Positions 54,765-63,971 are shown, counted from the stretch's first letter. The stretch is DNA of 64,000 nt from DASQPA01 sp963757335 (GCA_963757335.1 CAVWRJ010000011.1:235179-299178); one strand, 5' to 3'. Notes: generated from the sequence alone by a model not told the origin. Numbers and translations are program-made.

Positions 54765-56021
54765 GTGCCTGCTCCTCGCCACGCCCGGCACCGCGTGGTG
54801 GTGACGGGTATCGGCGTCGTCACCCCGCTCGGCAACACCGTCGAGGAGCTCTGGCAGGGGTTGCTCGCGGGCCGTTCCGGGATCAGGCGAGTGACCCGGT
54901 TCGCGCCCGAGCGCTTCGCCTGCCGGCTCGCCGCCGAGATCCCGGACTTCCAGCTCCCCGAGCTGCCCGGGCCGTACCTCCACGAGATCAAGCGCATGGA
55001 CCCCTTCGTCCAGTACGCCCTGGCCTCTACCAGCGCCGCCCTCAAGGCGAGCCGGTTCCCCATGGAGCGCCTGGCGAGCCCGGACGACGGCGGGCTCTTC
55101 CTCGGGGTCGCGATGGGGGGATTGGGGACGATCGAGAGCGGCGTCCTCCTCCAGGAGGCCAAGGGTCCGCGCAAGACCACCCCCTACCTCATCCCCTCCC
55201 TGATCCCCAACATGGCCGCCGGCATGATCGCGCTGGTCTACGGGTTCAAAGGGCCGCAGTACACGATCGTCGGGGGCTGCTCGAGCAGCATCCAGGCGAT
55301 CGGCCTGGCGATGGAGAAGATCCGCGACGGCCGCTCGATCTGGGCTCTCGCCGGCGGCTCCGAGGCGGTGATCACGCCGATCACCTTCTCAGGTTTCCAG
55401 GCCATGGGAGCGCTCAGCCCGGCCACCCGGCAGAAGGCCACCCCGCGCCCGTTCGATCGCGCGCGGGACGGCATGATCGTCGGCGAGGCGGCCGGCATGC
55501 TCGTCCTCGAGGAACGTGAGGCGGCCCTAAGGCGCGGCGCGCCGATCCTCGCCGAGCTCGCGGGCTACGCCACCTCGACCGTCGTCAGCCAGGCCTTCTT
55601 CCAGTGCAGCGACGAGACCGCCCGCTGCATGGAGCTCACGCTGGCCGATGCCGGTATGGAGCCCGGGGAGCTCGGCGCCGTCTACGCGCACGCCGGCGGC
55701 CTGGCCGGCGATGCCAGCGAGATGAAAGCGCTGCGGGCGGTCTTCTCCGACCCCGATTCCCGGCCGGCGATCACCTCGATCAAGGGGCATATCGGCTACA
55801 GCTTCGCCGGCGCCGGACCCCTCGACCTCGCCGCCGCCTTGATGTCTCTCCGCGAGCAGAGGCTCGCGCCGACCCTCCACTTCGCCGAGACCGAGCCGGA
55901 GTTCGCGGACCTGGACATCGTCGACGAGCCGCGCGATCTCCGTCTGGAGAGCTGCCTCGTCAACTCGTTCGGCTTGGGCGGGGTGAACGCCAGTATCCTT
56001 TTGCGGCAAGCCGCACTCTAG
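54765..56021 (+). CDS. FabF-like ketosynthase with altered second His
   Basis: The 418-aa thiolase-fold protein has the KS start VVVTGIGVVTPLGNTVEELW, nucleophile Cys172 (VGGCSSSIQAIGLAME), His309 (YAHAGGLAGDASE, replacing the usual AHGTST) and Lys340 (TSIKGHIGYSFAGAGPLDLA). The usual GH after Lys+5 is Gly-Tyr345, so the second catalytic His is missing. A normal decarboxylative Claisen condensation is therefore doubtful; acyl transfer or another reaction is possible. The start is GTG 54765 with GGGGAGAA upstream. It heads a four-gene operon beside the NRPS. Confidence 0.87.
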   Translation: MPAPRHARHRVVVTGIGVVTPLGNTVEELWQGLLAGRSGIRRVTRFAPERFACRLAAEIPDFQLPELPGPYLHEIKRMDPFVQYALASTSAALKASRFPMERLASPDDGGLFLGVAMGGLGTIESGVLLQEAKGPRKTTPYLIPSLIPNMAAGMIALVYGFKGPQYTIVGGCSSSIQAIGLAMEKIRDGRSIWALAGGSEAVITPITFSGFQAMGALSPATRQKATPRPFDRARDGMIVGEAAGMLVLEEREAALRRGAPILAELAGYATSTVVSQAFFQCSDETARCMELTLADAGMEPGELGAVYAHAGGLAGDASEMKALRAVFSDPDSRPAITSIKGHIGYSFAGAGPLDLAAALMSLREQRLAPTLHFAETEPEFADLDIVDEPRDLRLESCLVNSFGLGGVNASILLRQAAL

Positions 56022-56033
56022 GAGAGCGATCCC

Positions 56034-57266
56034 ATGGCAGAACCACTCGCAGCGACGGCGTACGACCTGCTGTCGGCGGCAGTCTTAGACGATCCCTACC
56101 CCACCTACCATGAGATCCGTTCGAGAGAGCCGGTCTACTGGAGCGCGCTCTTCGGCGGCTCCTGGCTGCTCACCCGCTACGCCGACATCGTCCCCGCTCT
56201 CCGCGACCGGCGGCTGTCCGCCCGCCGTGGCGTCGCCTCCTTAGTCGGCATGTCCGACGAGGTCAAGGCGAAGTTCGCGCCCTTCGAGTCGTTCTACACC
56301 ACCTCGATGCTGACCCAGGACCCCCCCAAGCACACGCGGATCCGCGGGCTGGTGCAGAAGGCGTTCACCCCCAAGTCGCTGGAGGAGCTGCGGCCGCTCG
56401 TGCACAAAGTGGTCCTCGACCTGATCGAGCCGTTCCGCCAGGAGCGGCGGATGGACCTGATCTACGACTTCGCCTATCCGCTGCCGGCGATCGTCATCGC
56501 CGAGATGATGGGTCTCCCCTGGGAGGACCGCGACCGGCTGAAGGAGTGGGCCGACAACCTGGCCCTCTTCGTGGGGGGCGCCATGAACCCGCTCGAGATG
56601 GCGGCGGCCGGCCAGCAGAGCATGCTCGACATGGCCGAGTACTTCCGCTTCTGGATCGCGCGCCGCCACGAGGAGCCCGGGGACGACCTGATCAGCCGGC
56701 TCCTCGCCAGCACCCAGGACGGGGAACGGCTGACCGACGACGAGGTCTGGTCGCAGTGCCTCCTCCTGCTCACCGCCGGGCACCAGACCACCCGCGACCT
56801 GATCGGCAACGGCTTCTGGGCCCTGATGCACGAGCCCGACCAGCTCCAGCAGTACCTGGACGATCCCGAGAAGCTGCGCGACGACGCCGTCGAGGAGTTC
56901 CTCCGCTTCGACAGCCCGGTGCAGATGGCCGGGCGGGTGGCGACCGAGCCGGTCGACATCGGCGGCCGGACGATCCAGCCCGGGGAGCGGGTCATCGCCA
57001 TCCTCGGCGCGGCCAACCGTGACCCCGAGCGGTTTCCCGAGCCCGACCGCCTGCTCGTCGGCCGCCAGGACAACCATCACCTCGCCTTCGGCTCCGGCAT
57101 CCATCACTGCCTCGGCGGCTTCCTCGCCCGTCTCGAAGGGCAGGAGGCGTTCGCCGTGCTCCTGCGGACCCTGCCCGACCTGCGGATCGAGACCGCGGAG
57201 GTGGAACGGCAGCGCAACGCGACGTTTCGCCGGATCAAGTACCTGCCGATTTCCTGGGGCGCCTGA
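56034..57266 (+). CDS. Cytochrome P450 monooxygenase
   Basis: The 410-aa soluble P450 has the I-helix LLLTAGHQTTRDLIGNG, the ExxR segment EEFLRFDSP and the heme loop FGSGIHHCLGGFLAR with the axial Cys. All key residues are present. Bacterial P450s of this type hydroxylate or desaturate small molecules or carrier-bound chains. It lies 12 bases after the KS gene with a GGAGAG ribosome-binding site. Hydroxylation of the acyl or aminoacyl part of the lipopeptide is inference. Confidence 0.93.
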   Translation: MAEPLAATAYDLLSAAVLDDPYPTYHEIRSREPVYWSALFGGSWLLTRYADIVPALRDRRLSARRGVASLVGMSDEVKAKFAPFESFYTTSMLTQDPPKHTRIRGLVQKAFTPKSLEELRPLVHKVVLDLIEPFRQERRMDLIYDFAYPLPAIVIAEMMGLPWEDRDRLKEWADNLALFVGGAMNPLEMAAAGQQSMLDMAEYFRFWIARRHEEPGDDLISRLLASTQDGERLTDDEVWSQCLLLLTAGHQTTRDLIGNGFWALMHEPDQLQQYLDDPEKLRDDAVEEFLRFDSPVQMAGRVATEPVDIGGRTIQPGERVIAILGAANRDPERFPEPDRLLVGRQDNHHLAFGSGIHHCLGGFLARLEGQEAFAVLLRTLPDLRIETAEVERQRNATFRRIKYLPISWGA

Positions 57267-57299
57267 AAAGTGGCGAGCCCACAGAGGGGAGAGCCCACG

Positions 57300-58481
57300 A
57301 TGAGACGATTTCTTTCGCGCCGCCTGGCGGGTCTGGTCCAGTCCGACATCCGCCGGATGAGCCGCGAGTGCGAACGCCTGGGCGGCATCAACCTGGCGCA
57401 GGGCAACTGCGATCTACCGACCCCGGCCCTGGTGCGCGATCCCGCCATCGCCGCCATCGAGACGCAGAAGAACTGGTACACCTTCCCCGAAGGGGTGGCG
57501 CCGCTCCGCGAGGCCATTGCGGCCAAGCTCAAGCGGGACAACGACATCGAGGCCGACCCGGCCTCCGAGGTCGTCGTCACGGTGGGCGCCACCGGCGCCT
57601 ACGCCGCCACCCTCCAGGCGCTGCTCGATCCCGGCGACGGCATCGTCGTGATGGAGCCCTACTACGGCTATCACCTGAACATCCTCCTCACCGCCGGCCT
57701 GGAGCCCCACTATCTGTCGCTCGACGCCCCCGCCTTCGAGCTCCGCGAGGAGGCGCTGCGCCAGGCGATCCGCCCCAACACCCGGGCCATCCTCGTCTGC
57801 ACCCCGTCCAACCCCTCGGGCAAGATGTTCGACCGGGAGGAGCTCCAGGCGATCGCCCGGGTCGCCCACGAGAAGGACCTCCTGGTGATCACCGACGAGA
57901 TCTACGAGTACATCCGCTACGACGGCCGTCCCCACATTTCGCCGGCGAGCGTCGACGGCCTCTGGGAGCGGACGGTGACCATCATGGGTCTCTCCAAAAC
58001 CTTCAGCGTCACCGGCTGGCGGCTCGGCTACGCCGTCGCCCCGGAGGCCCTGGCCCAGGCCATCACCCTGGTGAACGACCTCTATTACGTCTGCGCTCCC
58101 ACCCCCCTCCAGCACGGGGTCGTGCCGGGGGTTGCGGCGCCGAAGAGCTACTTCGATTCGCTCCAGGGCCTCTACCAGAAGAAGCGCGACCTGATCTGCG
58201 GCGCCCTGGCGGAAGCCGGCCTGAACCCCATCGTCCCCCAGGGCGCCTACTACGTCCTCGCCGACATCCGGCAGCTCGGCTTCGCGAGCGCCCACGACGC
58301 GGCGCTCGATCTCCTCCGCCAGACCGGGGTCGCCGCCGTTCCCGGGACGGCGTTCTACCGCGGCGCCAAGGGGGAGGGGCTCCTCCGCTTCTGCTTCGCC
58401 AAGGAGGACTCCGTCCTCGAGGAGGCCTGCCGGCGGCTGCTGCAGCTCCAACCGGCGGCCGCCGCCACCACCCGGCAATGA
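57300..58481 (+). CDS. PLP-dependent aminotransferase, class I/II
   Basis: The fold type I protein has the PLP Lys in MGLSKTFSVTGWRLGYAVAP, with VCTPSNPSGKMFDREEL and TDEIYEYIRYDG before it. ATG 57300 was chosen because AGAGGGGAGAG precedes it; a GTG at 57270 would add ten residues. It likely makes an amine on a keto acid or carrier-bound substrate, or supplies a non-standard amino acid to the NRPS. It overlaps the thioesterase gene by ATGA. Confidence 0.92.
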   Translation: MRRFLSRRLAGLVQSDIRRMSRECERLGGINLAQGNCDLPTPALVRDPAIAAIETQKNWYTFPEGVAPLREAIAAKLKRDNDIEADPASEVVVTVGATGAYAATLQALLDPGDGIVVMEPYYGYHLNILLTAGLEPHYLSLDAPAFELREEALRQAIRPNTRAILVCTPSNPSGKMFDREELQAIARVAHEKDLLVITDEIYEYIRYDGRPHISPASVDGLWERTVTIMGLSKTFSVTGWRLGYAVAPEALAQAITLVNDLYYVCAPTPLQHGVVPGVAAPKSYFDSLQGLYQKKRDLICGALAEAGLNPIVPQGAYYVLADIRQLGFASAHDAALDLLRQTGVAAVPGTAFYRGAKGEGLLRFCFAKEDSVLEEACRRLLQLQPAAAATTRQ

Positions 58482-58933
58482 CCGCTCTATCCCCGCGCGA
58501 TCCGGACTTCGCGGCACGGGTCCGCGCCAGCTTCGACCGCCAGCAGTTCATGGGCTACCTGGGAGCCGAGCTGACCGGGCTCCAGCCCGGCCTCTGCGAG
58601 ATCCAGCTCGCCTACCGCCCGGAGCTCGGCCAGCAGCACGGCTACTTCCATGCCGGGGTGGTCGGCACCCTGGCGGACAACTCCTGCGGCTACGCCGCCT
58701 ACAGCCTGATGCCCGCGGACTGGAGCATCCTCACCGTCGAGTACAAGCTGAACCTGCTCGTCCCTGGCGACGGCGAACGCCTGCTGGCGCGCGGCCAGGT
58801 CGTCAAGTCGGGGCGGACGCTCACCATCTGCAGGAGCGACGTGTTCGTTTACAAGGGCGGGGTCGAAAAGCTCTGCGCCATCTCACAGCAGACCCTGGTC
58901 GGCCTCGCCGGCAAGTCGGACGGCCCGCGGTAG
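58478..58933 (+). CDS. PaaI-like hotdog-fold thioesterase
   Basis: The 151-aa hotdog protein has GYFHAGVVGTLADNSCGYAA (helix with the usual His and Asp), then WSILTVEYKLNLLVPGDGER and LARGQVVKSGRTLTICRSDV, the PaaI layout. It could hydrolyse acyl intermediates, proofread carriers, or help release a product since the NRPS lacks a thioesterase. It is the last gene of the plus-strand operon. Confidence 0.87.
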   Translation: MTALSPRDPDFAARVRASFDRQQFMGYLGAELTGLQPGLCEIQLAYRPELGQQHGYFHAGVVGTLADNSCGYAAYSLMPADWSILTVEYKLNLLVPGDGERLLARGQVVKSGRTLTICRSDVFVYKGGVEKLCAISQQTLVGLAGKSDGPR

Positions 58934-58939
58934 AGATAA

Positions 58940-58960
58940 CCGGTTTGAGGCCGAAACCGG
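58940..58960 (+). terminator. Candidate hairpin terminator after the thioesterase gene
   Basis: CCGGTTT and AAACCGG form a perfect 7-bp stem with a 7-base loop, 7 bases after the stop; TTTT follows at 58966-58969. It lies between two convergent operons. The U-tract is short, so termination is not certain. Confidence 0.45.
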
Positions 58961-59040
58961 GTCCGTTTTGATCCGAGGACCGGCGACTGGCTGCGCGGAG
59001 CGCCCAAAGGAGCCGGCCCGCAGGATTCAACGGACTCGGT
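58956..59040 (+). repeat. Structured palindromic repeat, copy B, between convergent operons
   Basis: Outer arms ACCGGGTCCGTT (58956-58967) and AACGGACTCGGT (59029-59040) pair at 11 of 12 positions. The core matches copy A (36395-36491) over about 60 bases, including GCGACTGGCTGCGCG and AGCGCCCAAAGGAGCC, with paired changes in the stem (CCGGC/GCCGG here, CGGGC/GCCCG in copy A). Confidence 0.75.
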
Positions 59041-59044
59041 CCCT

Positions 59045-60736
59045 TCAGGCCGCAGGGGGCAGGAGCATCTCCCGGCAGCGGAATCGCTGGATCTTGCCGC
59101 TCGTGGTCTTCGGGATCTCCCCCTTCTCCACCCAGTGGACCGTCACCCCGCTGAGCCCGAAGGCTTCCAGGAGCGCCGTCCGGATGCGGTCCTCCAACTC
59201 CACTCGATCCGGGGGCGGAGCCGGGCGGGACTCGACGATCAGGTGGAGCGCCTCGGTGCCGGTGCTCTCCTCCGGCATGCCGACCGCCGCAACGCCGTTG
59301 GTGGCCGGGCTGCCGCTCACCGATTCGACCAGCGATTCGATCTGGCCGGGGAGGAAGTTGCGGCCGCCGAGGATGAGGATGTCCTTCTGCCGCCCCGTCA
59401 CGTGGAGCTCCCCACCGGCCAGGTAGCCGAGATCGCCGGTGCGGAGAAAGCCGTCCGCCGTCTTCCACCCCTCCGGCTCCCCCGCTGCTCCCCAGAAGTC
59501 GGAGATGACGCTCGGCCCGGCGCACTCGACCTCCCCCACCTCGCGCTCGCCGAGGGGCCGGCCGTCGCGGTCGACGATGCGGAGCTCGTGGCCGGGGAGA
59601 GCGCCGCCCAGGGCGACCACAGGGAGGACCCGCCGGCTCGCCGTCCCGCTCCCCGCGCCCGCCGGCTCCGCCCTCCCCTCGGCGGCCAGGATATCGGCGT
59701 CGATCCGGTCGACCCGCGGCACCTCGTCGACCCGCGGGATGGTCACCGCCAGGGTCGCCTCCGCCAGCCCGTAGACCGGCAGGAGGGTGGTCGGAGGGAG
59801 GCCGTAGGGGCCGAACGCCGCCTGGAAGTCGAGGAGCGTCTGCTCGCGGATGGGCTCGGCCCCGCAGTAGGCCACCCGCCAGGTCGAAAGGTCGAGCCCG
59901 TCGAAGCGCCGCCGGCCGGCGAGGCGGGCGCAGACCTGGTAGGCGGAGGTCGGAGCGGGAGAGATCGTGGCCCCGAAGCGCCCGATCAGCCGGAGCCAGA
60001 AGTGGATCGGATTGCGGACGAAATTCGCCGAGTCGGTCGCCACCAGCCGGCAGCGCCAGTCGAGGCAGCAGCAGATCCCGATGAGCCCCATGTCGTGGTA
60101 GAGCGGCAGCCAGGTGACGACGACGTCCCCCTCCCGCTGTCCGCTCGCCCGGCCGATGGCCCGCACGTTGGCCGCCAGGTTGCGATGGCGGATCACCGCG
60201 AGCTTCGCCCTGCCGGTAGAACCGGAGGTCGCCTGGAGGTGGGCGGGGTCGCCGGCCCCGGCGACAGGCCGGAGCCCCGGCGCCTCGGCTTCTGATCGGT
60301 CGCGGGGAAAGTCGAGCAGCTGCCGCACTCCGAGCGCCCGCCGGCCCAGCCGGGAGCCGAGCTCGGCGCTCGCCTCGTCCGGCAGGAGGACCCTGGCCGC
60401 GCCGGCCGCGTCCGCCAGCTCACCGAGGTTCGCCGCCGCCAGCTCGCCGGTCCGCCCGGGCTTGGGCGCCGGCACGATCATGGGGACGATCCCGGTGTAG
60501 AGGCTCGCGAGGTAGATCTCCAGGAGCTCGCGCGAGGTCGGCAGGGCGAGGAGGGCGAGGTCTCCCCGCCGCAGGCCCGCCCTAGAGAGGGCCTGGGCGG
60601 CGCGGCAGGCGCCGCGATAGAGCTCGGCGTTCGAGAGGGCGACGGCCTCGCCGGAGCGGTCGACGACGTGCGCCGCCGTCGCTTCCGGCCACCGTTCGAG
60701 GCTGTCGGCGAAGGTCTCGACGACGGTGTCGAACAT
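59045..60736 (-). CDS. Fatty acyl-AMP ligase (FAAL)
   Basis: The 563-aa protein has the adenylation signature LQATSGSTGRAKLAVIRHRN and the FAAL-type segments VTWLPLYHDMGLIG, PVYGLAEATLAVTIP and DFWG, then FLRTGDLGYLAGGELHVTGR and DILILGGRNFLPGQIE. FAALs activate fatty acids as acyl-AMP and load them on an ACP for lipopeptide initiation. It follows two radical SAM genes and an ACP gene on the same strand, with its ATG directly after the preceding stop. It is the likely loader for the ACP at 63674-63940. Confidence 0.92.
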   Translation of the reverse strand: MFDTVVETFADSLERWPEATAAHVVDRSGEAVALSNAELYRGACRAAQALSRAGLRRGDLALLALPTSRELLEIYLASLYTGIVPMIVPAPKPGRTGELAAANLGELADAAGAARVLLPDEASAELGSRLGRRALGVRQLLDFPRDRSEAEAPGLRPVAGAGDPAHLQATSGSTGRAKLAVIRHRNLAANVRAIGRASGQREGDVVVTWLPLYHDMGLIGICCCLDWRCRLVATDSANFVRNPIHFWLRLIGRFGATISPAPTSAYQVCARLAGRRRFDGLDLSTWRVAYCGAEPIREQTLLDFQAAFGPYGLPPTTLLPVYGLAEATLAVTIPRVDEVPRVDRIDADILAAEGRAEPAGAGSGTASRRVLPVVALGGALPGHELRIVDRDGRPLGEREVGEVECAGPSVISDFWGAAGEPEGWKTADGFLRTGDLGYLAGGELHVTGRQKDILILGGRNFLPGQIESLVESVSGSPATNGVAAVGMPEESTGTEALHLIVESRPAPPPDRVELEDRIRTALLEAFGLSGVTVHWVEKGEIPKTTSGKIQRFRCREMLLPPAA

Positions 60737-62269
60737 CTACGTCGCGAAGGTCTTGAAGAGCTTCTCGTCGCGCCGCCGGGTCCGGCCGAGCCGCTCCCGG
60801 ACGAGCCCGTACCGGGAGTCGAAATCGGCCTTGAGCAGCTCTTCCTTGAGCGTTCCGGCGGCCGTGTAGTAGGGCTTCTCCAGCTCTTCTAAGAAATGGA
60901 TGTGCTTTTCCATCCCCGCCCGGCCAAACTCGACGCTCCGGGCATAGGACTTGAGCCGCATCCTCCTCTGCGGCCGCTTTTCGACCTCGAAGGCGCGCTC
61001 GAAGAAGACGTCGTAACTGTCCAAAATCCCGCGCTGCAGCTCGCTCGGCCGCATGTGGCGAGGGAAGATGCCGACGAAGGAGTAGTGCTGGTAGGTTGCC
61101 ACCCCCTGGATGATGCGGTGGTCCTCGATGTCCTGCCGCGAGCCGAAGAGGAGCGTCTGGAAGGGGTACTCCGCCAGGCAGACGAAGGTCGGGTGGACGA
61201 TGCGGGCGTCGGCGCACCAGCGGGCGGTGTGCAGGATGGCCGCGCGGTCCTGCGCTTCGAGGCCGAAGATGATCGCCGAATGGATGTAGATGTCGTTCTC
61301 GGCGAAGCGGTGGAGCCGGGCGGTCTGCTCCATGGCCTCGACCTTCTTGTTGAAGGCGCGGAGGACCCCCGGGTCCTCGGACTCGACCCCCAGGCAGTAC
61401 TCCCCGAAGCCGGCCTGCTTCAGGCGCAGCAGGAGGTCGAGGTCGTCCGCCAGCTCGATCCGGCTCATGGCGATGAACCGGTACTCGCGGCCGGAGAAGG
61501 TCTCGGCCACCTGGGAGCAGAAGTCGGCCCGGGTCGTGAAGTTGAGATCGGTGACGTAGAACCGCGTGCACCCCGTCTGCCGGTGGATGCCCTCGATCTC
61601 CTCGCGAATCGTGTCGATCCCCTTGGGCCGAAAGCGGCGCCCGAGCACCCGGATCGCATAGCAGAACGAGCAGTCGAAGGGGCAGCCGCGCGACATCGAT
61701 ACCGTCGCCCAGTGGAGGCGCGGCGCCCGGCGGAGAAGATCCGGATGGATCGCGTTGTCGAGGTCGCCGTAGCGGGCGAACCGGTTCATGACGAGCGCGC
61801 CGTCCGCCTCGACGAAGCAGAGATTCTCGACCGCGGAGAGATCCCCTCCGGTCTCCAGGGCGAGGAGGAGCTGCAGGGTCGGGATCTCCCCTTCGCCGAG
61901 GATCGCGTAGTCGGCGTACTGCAACGCCTCGTGCGGGGCGAAGGTCGCGTGGGGGCCCCCCATGATGACCTTGCAGCTCGGCTGTTTGTGGGCGCGGATC
62001 CATTCGAGGGTCGGGAGATTCGACCAGAAATGCGTCGCCAGGGCCGAGATCAGGATGTAGTCGTAGGTCTCGAGCGGGAAGCTCGCCGGGTCCTCGCCCC
62101 AGAACATCTGGCAGATCTCGATGTCGCAGCCGGGGAGCTCGCGCTTCAGGAACGAGGCGACGTAGTAGATCCCGTCGTTGTAGGTCGTCGCGAGGGTCGA
62201 GACGTCGGGGTATTCCCGGTGGAACCCCAGCTGCACGAAAAGGACCTTGAGCGCTCGCACCTGCTGCAT
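60737..62269 (-). CDS. B12-binding radical SAM protein 1
   Basis: The 510-aa protein has an N-terminal B12-binding-like domain (about 1-150; MGGPHATFAPHEAL, ADYAILGEGE) and a radical SAM domain with the cluster motif RGCPFDCSFCYA, followed by TDLNFTTRADF and GVESEDPGVLRAFNKK. The DxHxxG cobalamin motif is not evident, so B12 binding is by family resemblance. ATG 62269 was chosen because the frame upstream is repeat-derived. By family it could methylate or otherwise modify an unactivated carbon. Substrate unknown. Confidence 0.88.
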   Translation of the reverse strand: MQQVRALKVLFVQLGFHREYPDVSTLATTYNDGIYYVASFLKRELPGCDIEICQMFWGEDPASFPLETYDYILISALATHFWSNLPTLEWIRAHKQPSCKVIMGGPHATFAPHEALQYADYAILGEGEIPTLQLLLALETGGDLSAVENLCFVEADGALVMNRFARYGDLDNAIHPDLLRRAPRLHWATVSMSRGCPFDCSFCYAIRVLGRRFRPKGIDTIREEIEGIHRQTGCTRFYVTDLNFTTRADFCSQVAETFSGREYRFIAMSRIELADDLDLLLRLKQAGFGEYCLGVESEDPGVLRAFNKKVEAMEQTARLHRFAENDIYIHSAIIFGLEAQDRAAILHTARWCADARIVHPTFVCLAEYPFQTLLFGSRQDIEDHRIIQGVATYQHYSFVGIFPRHMRPSELQRGILDSYDVFFERAFEVEKRPQRRMRLKSYARSVEFGRAGMEKHIHFLEELEKPYYTAAGTLKEELLKADFDSRYGLVRERLGRTRRRDEKLFKTFAT

Positions 62270-62278
62270 CGGTCTGCC

Positions 62279-62314
62279 CGTTACTGGCGTCACTGGAGCC
62301 ACTGGGGTCACTGG
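62279..62314. repeat. 9-bp tandem tract between the radical SAM genes
   Basis: Four copies of CACTGGAGC-like 9-mers (CACTGGGGT, CACTGGCGT) lie in the 38-base gap between the two genes and the 3' end of the upstream one. Confidence 0.65.
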
Positions 62315-63633
62315 AGAGGGAGCGCCGCCGTACCGGGTTGGCCCAAACCGGCCTGCTGCGCGCCGTCGCGCTCGGCGAGGCTCTGGCGCATCTTGGCCCG
62401 CATGTCCTCCTTGATCTTTCTGGCGATGCGGGCGGGGTCGTTGACCGTCTTCTGCGCCCAGGCGAGGAGGTCTCGCATCTCGTCGCGGCCGATCCGCGGG
62501 TGCTGCCAGACCTGGTGATAGAGGTCGAACTTCGACAGGTCGGTCTCGTCGATCAGCGGCTCCATGTCCCGGTAGAGCTTGGTGGCGTGGAACGGCGTGA
62601 GGAGCGTCAGCTGGCAGGCGAAGAGCCCCTCGTCGGCGAGCTGCCGGATGTCGTACTCGATCGTCTCGGCGCTGTCGCGGTCGAAGCCGAGGATGAAGGT
62701 CCCCAGGGCCCGCCGACCGTTGTCGTGCAGCTCGCGGATCGTCTCCCGCACGTTGTAGACGTCGTCGCGCTTGTGGACGTCGGCCAGGTTGGCGTCGCGG
62801 AACGACTCGACGCCGATGATCGCGCCGTCCATGCAGCGGTCGGTCAGCTCGCTGATCCGGCCGCGGATGCGGTCGGCCCGGGTGAGGCAGATCCACTTGA
62901 GATCGCGCTGCGCCAAAGCGTCCACCACGTACTCGGCGACGGTGTTGTCGAGAAAGAAGGTCTCGTCGTAGATGATGACGTGGGCGACCTTGTTGTCGCG
63001 ATAGCAGTCGAGGGCCTCGTTGAGCTCCTGCGCCGCCATGGCGTCCTCATGCGGGTTGAACACCGGTGTCGAGCAGAAGGTGCAGCCGATGTTGCAGCCG
63101 CGCTTGGAGTAGAGGTAGCCGACCCCCGCCGTGATCCCGCGGAAGCTCGACACCCCGAGCATCGGCGGATGGTGGATCTTCTCGAGCGGCTTGCCGTAGA
63201 CGTACTGGTGGAGGACCGACTCCCCCGCCCCCTTGACCAGCCGGGTGAAGTGCGGTGCCAACCCCGGGCTCAGCACGCCGTAGTTGCCGCCCCAGATCTC
63301 CGGGACGCCATGGAGCCGGGCCATCTTGGCCATCTCGATGGCGACCGGGGTGGACCAGGTGTAGAAGCTGATGCCGACCATGTCCCACTTCTCGGACTTG
63401 AGGGCCTCTAAGTACTGGTGCCAGCTCGGGTACTCGAGGACCTCGACGTCCGGGACGTTGGCCTTGATGAAGTTGAGCCCGGTCGGAGGGCAGGTCACCG
63501 AGAGCCGGTCGGCCACATCCACCGAGCAGGTCCAGGCCATGTAGGTGTCGGTCTTGTCGTACCAGTTCCCCCCGACCCCGTCGAAGTCGATCAGGGCTTC
63601 CATCGGCGCCGTGGTCAGAAGCACTCTTTTCAT
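62308..63633 (-). CDS. B12-binding radical SAM protein 2
   Basis: The 441-aa protein starts MKRVLLTTAPMEALIDFDGV, has a B12-binding-like N-terminal region (MVGISFYTWSTPVAIEMAKM) and the radical SAM motif KRGCNIGCTFCSTPVF, then GAIIGVESFRDANLADVHKR and GTFILGFDRDSAET. It belongs to a different subfamily from the neighbouring radical SAM protein. It lies between the ACP and that gene. Likely acts on the ACP-bound acyl chain, an inference from position. Confidence 0.88.
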   Translation of the reverse strand: MKRVLLTTAPMEALIDFDGVGGNWYDKTDTYMAWTCSVDVADRLSVTCPPTGLNFIKANVPDVEVLEYPSWHQYLEALKSEKWDMVGISFYTWSTPVAIEMAKMARLHGVPEIWGGNYGVLSPGLAPHFTRLVKGAGESVLHQYVYGKPLEKIHHPPMLGVSSFRGITAGVGYLYSKRGCNIGCTFCSTPVFNPHEDAMAAQELNEALDCYRDNKVAHVIIYDETFFLDNTVAEYVVDALAQRDLKWICLTRADRIRGRISELTDRCMDGAIIGVESFRDANLADVHKRDDVYNVRETIRELHDNGRRALGTFILGFDRDSAETIEYDIRQLADEGLFACQLTLLTPFHATKLYRDMEPLIDETDLSKFDLYHQVWQHPRIGRDEMRDLLAWAQKTVNDPARIARKIKEDMRAKMRQSLAERDGAQQAGLGQPGTAALPLQ

Positions 63634-63673
63634 CGCTGACTCCTTGGAAGTCCTATCCTGCGGCGAGCGTTCC

Positions 63674-63940
63674 TCATGCTGTCGCCCGCTGCTTCGCGAG
63701 CTGCCCGTTGACGTAGGCCAGCAGGTCGCTCATCGAGTCGAAGTTCTCCATCACCGAGTCGTCGAACTCGACGCCCAGGCGATCTTCCAGATAGAGGACG
63801 AGTTCGAACAGCTTGAGGGAGTCGAGGGCCGGCAGTGCAGTCGCCAACCGGGAGGTTGGAGTGAGGTGCGAGACATCGGTTTCGAGATACTCGCCGATGT
63901 AGCCGACCACTTCATTCAGCTCAACCGAGTTCTTAGGCAT
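63674..63940 (-). CDS. Acyl carrier protein
   Basis: The 88-aa protein has the carrier fold and the phosphopantetheine site Ser41 in LPALDSLKLFELVLYLED. It starts MPKNSVELNEVVGYIGEYLE. It is first in the operon ACP, radical SAM, radical SAM, FAAL, and is the natural partner of the FAAL. Confidence 0.9.
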   Translation of the reverse strand: MPKNSVELNEVVGYIGEYLETDVSHLTPTSRLATALPALDSLKLFELVLYLEDRLGVEFDDSVMENFDSMSDLLAYVNGQLAKQRATA

Positions 63941-63971
63941 TTCTACAATTCTCTTTCATCCAATCTGTCTA

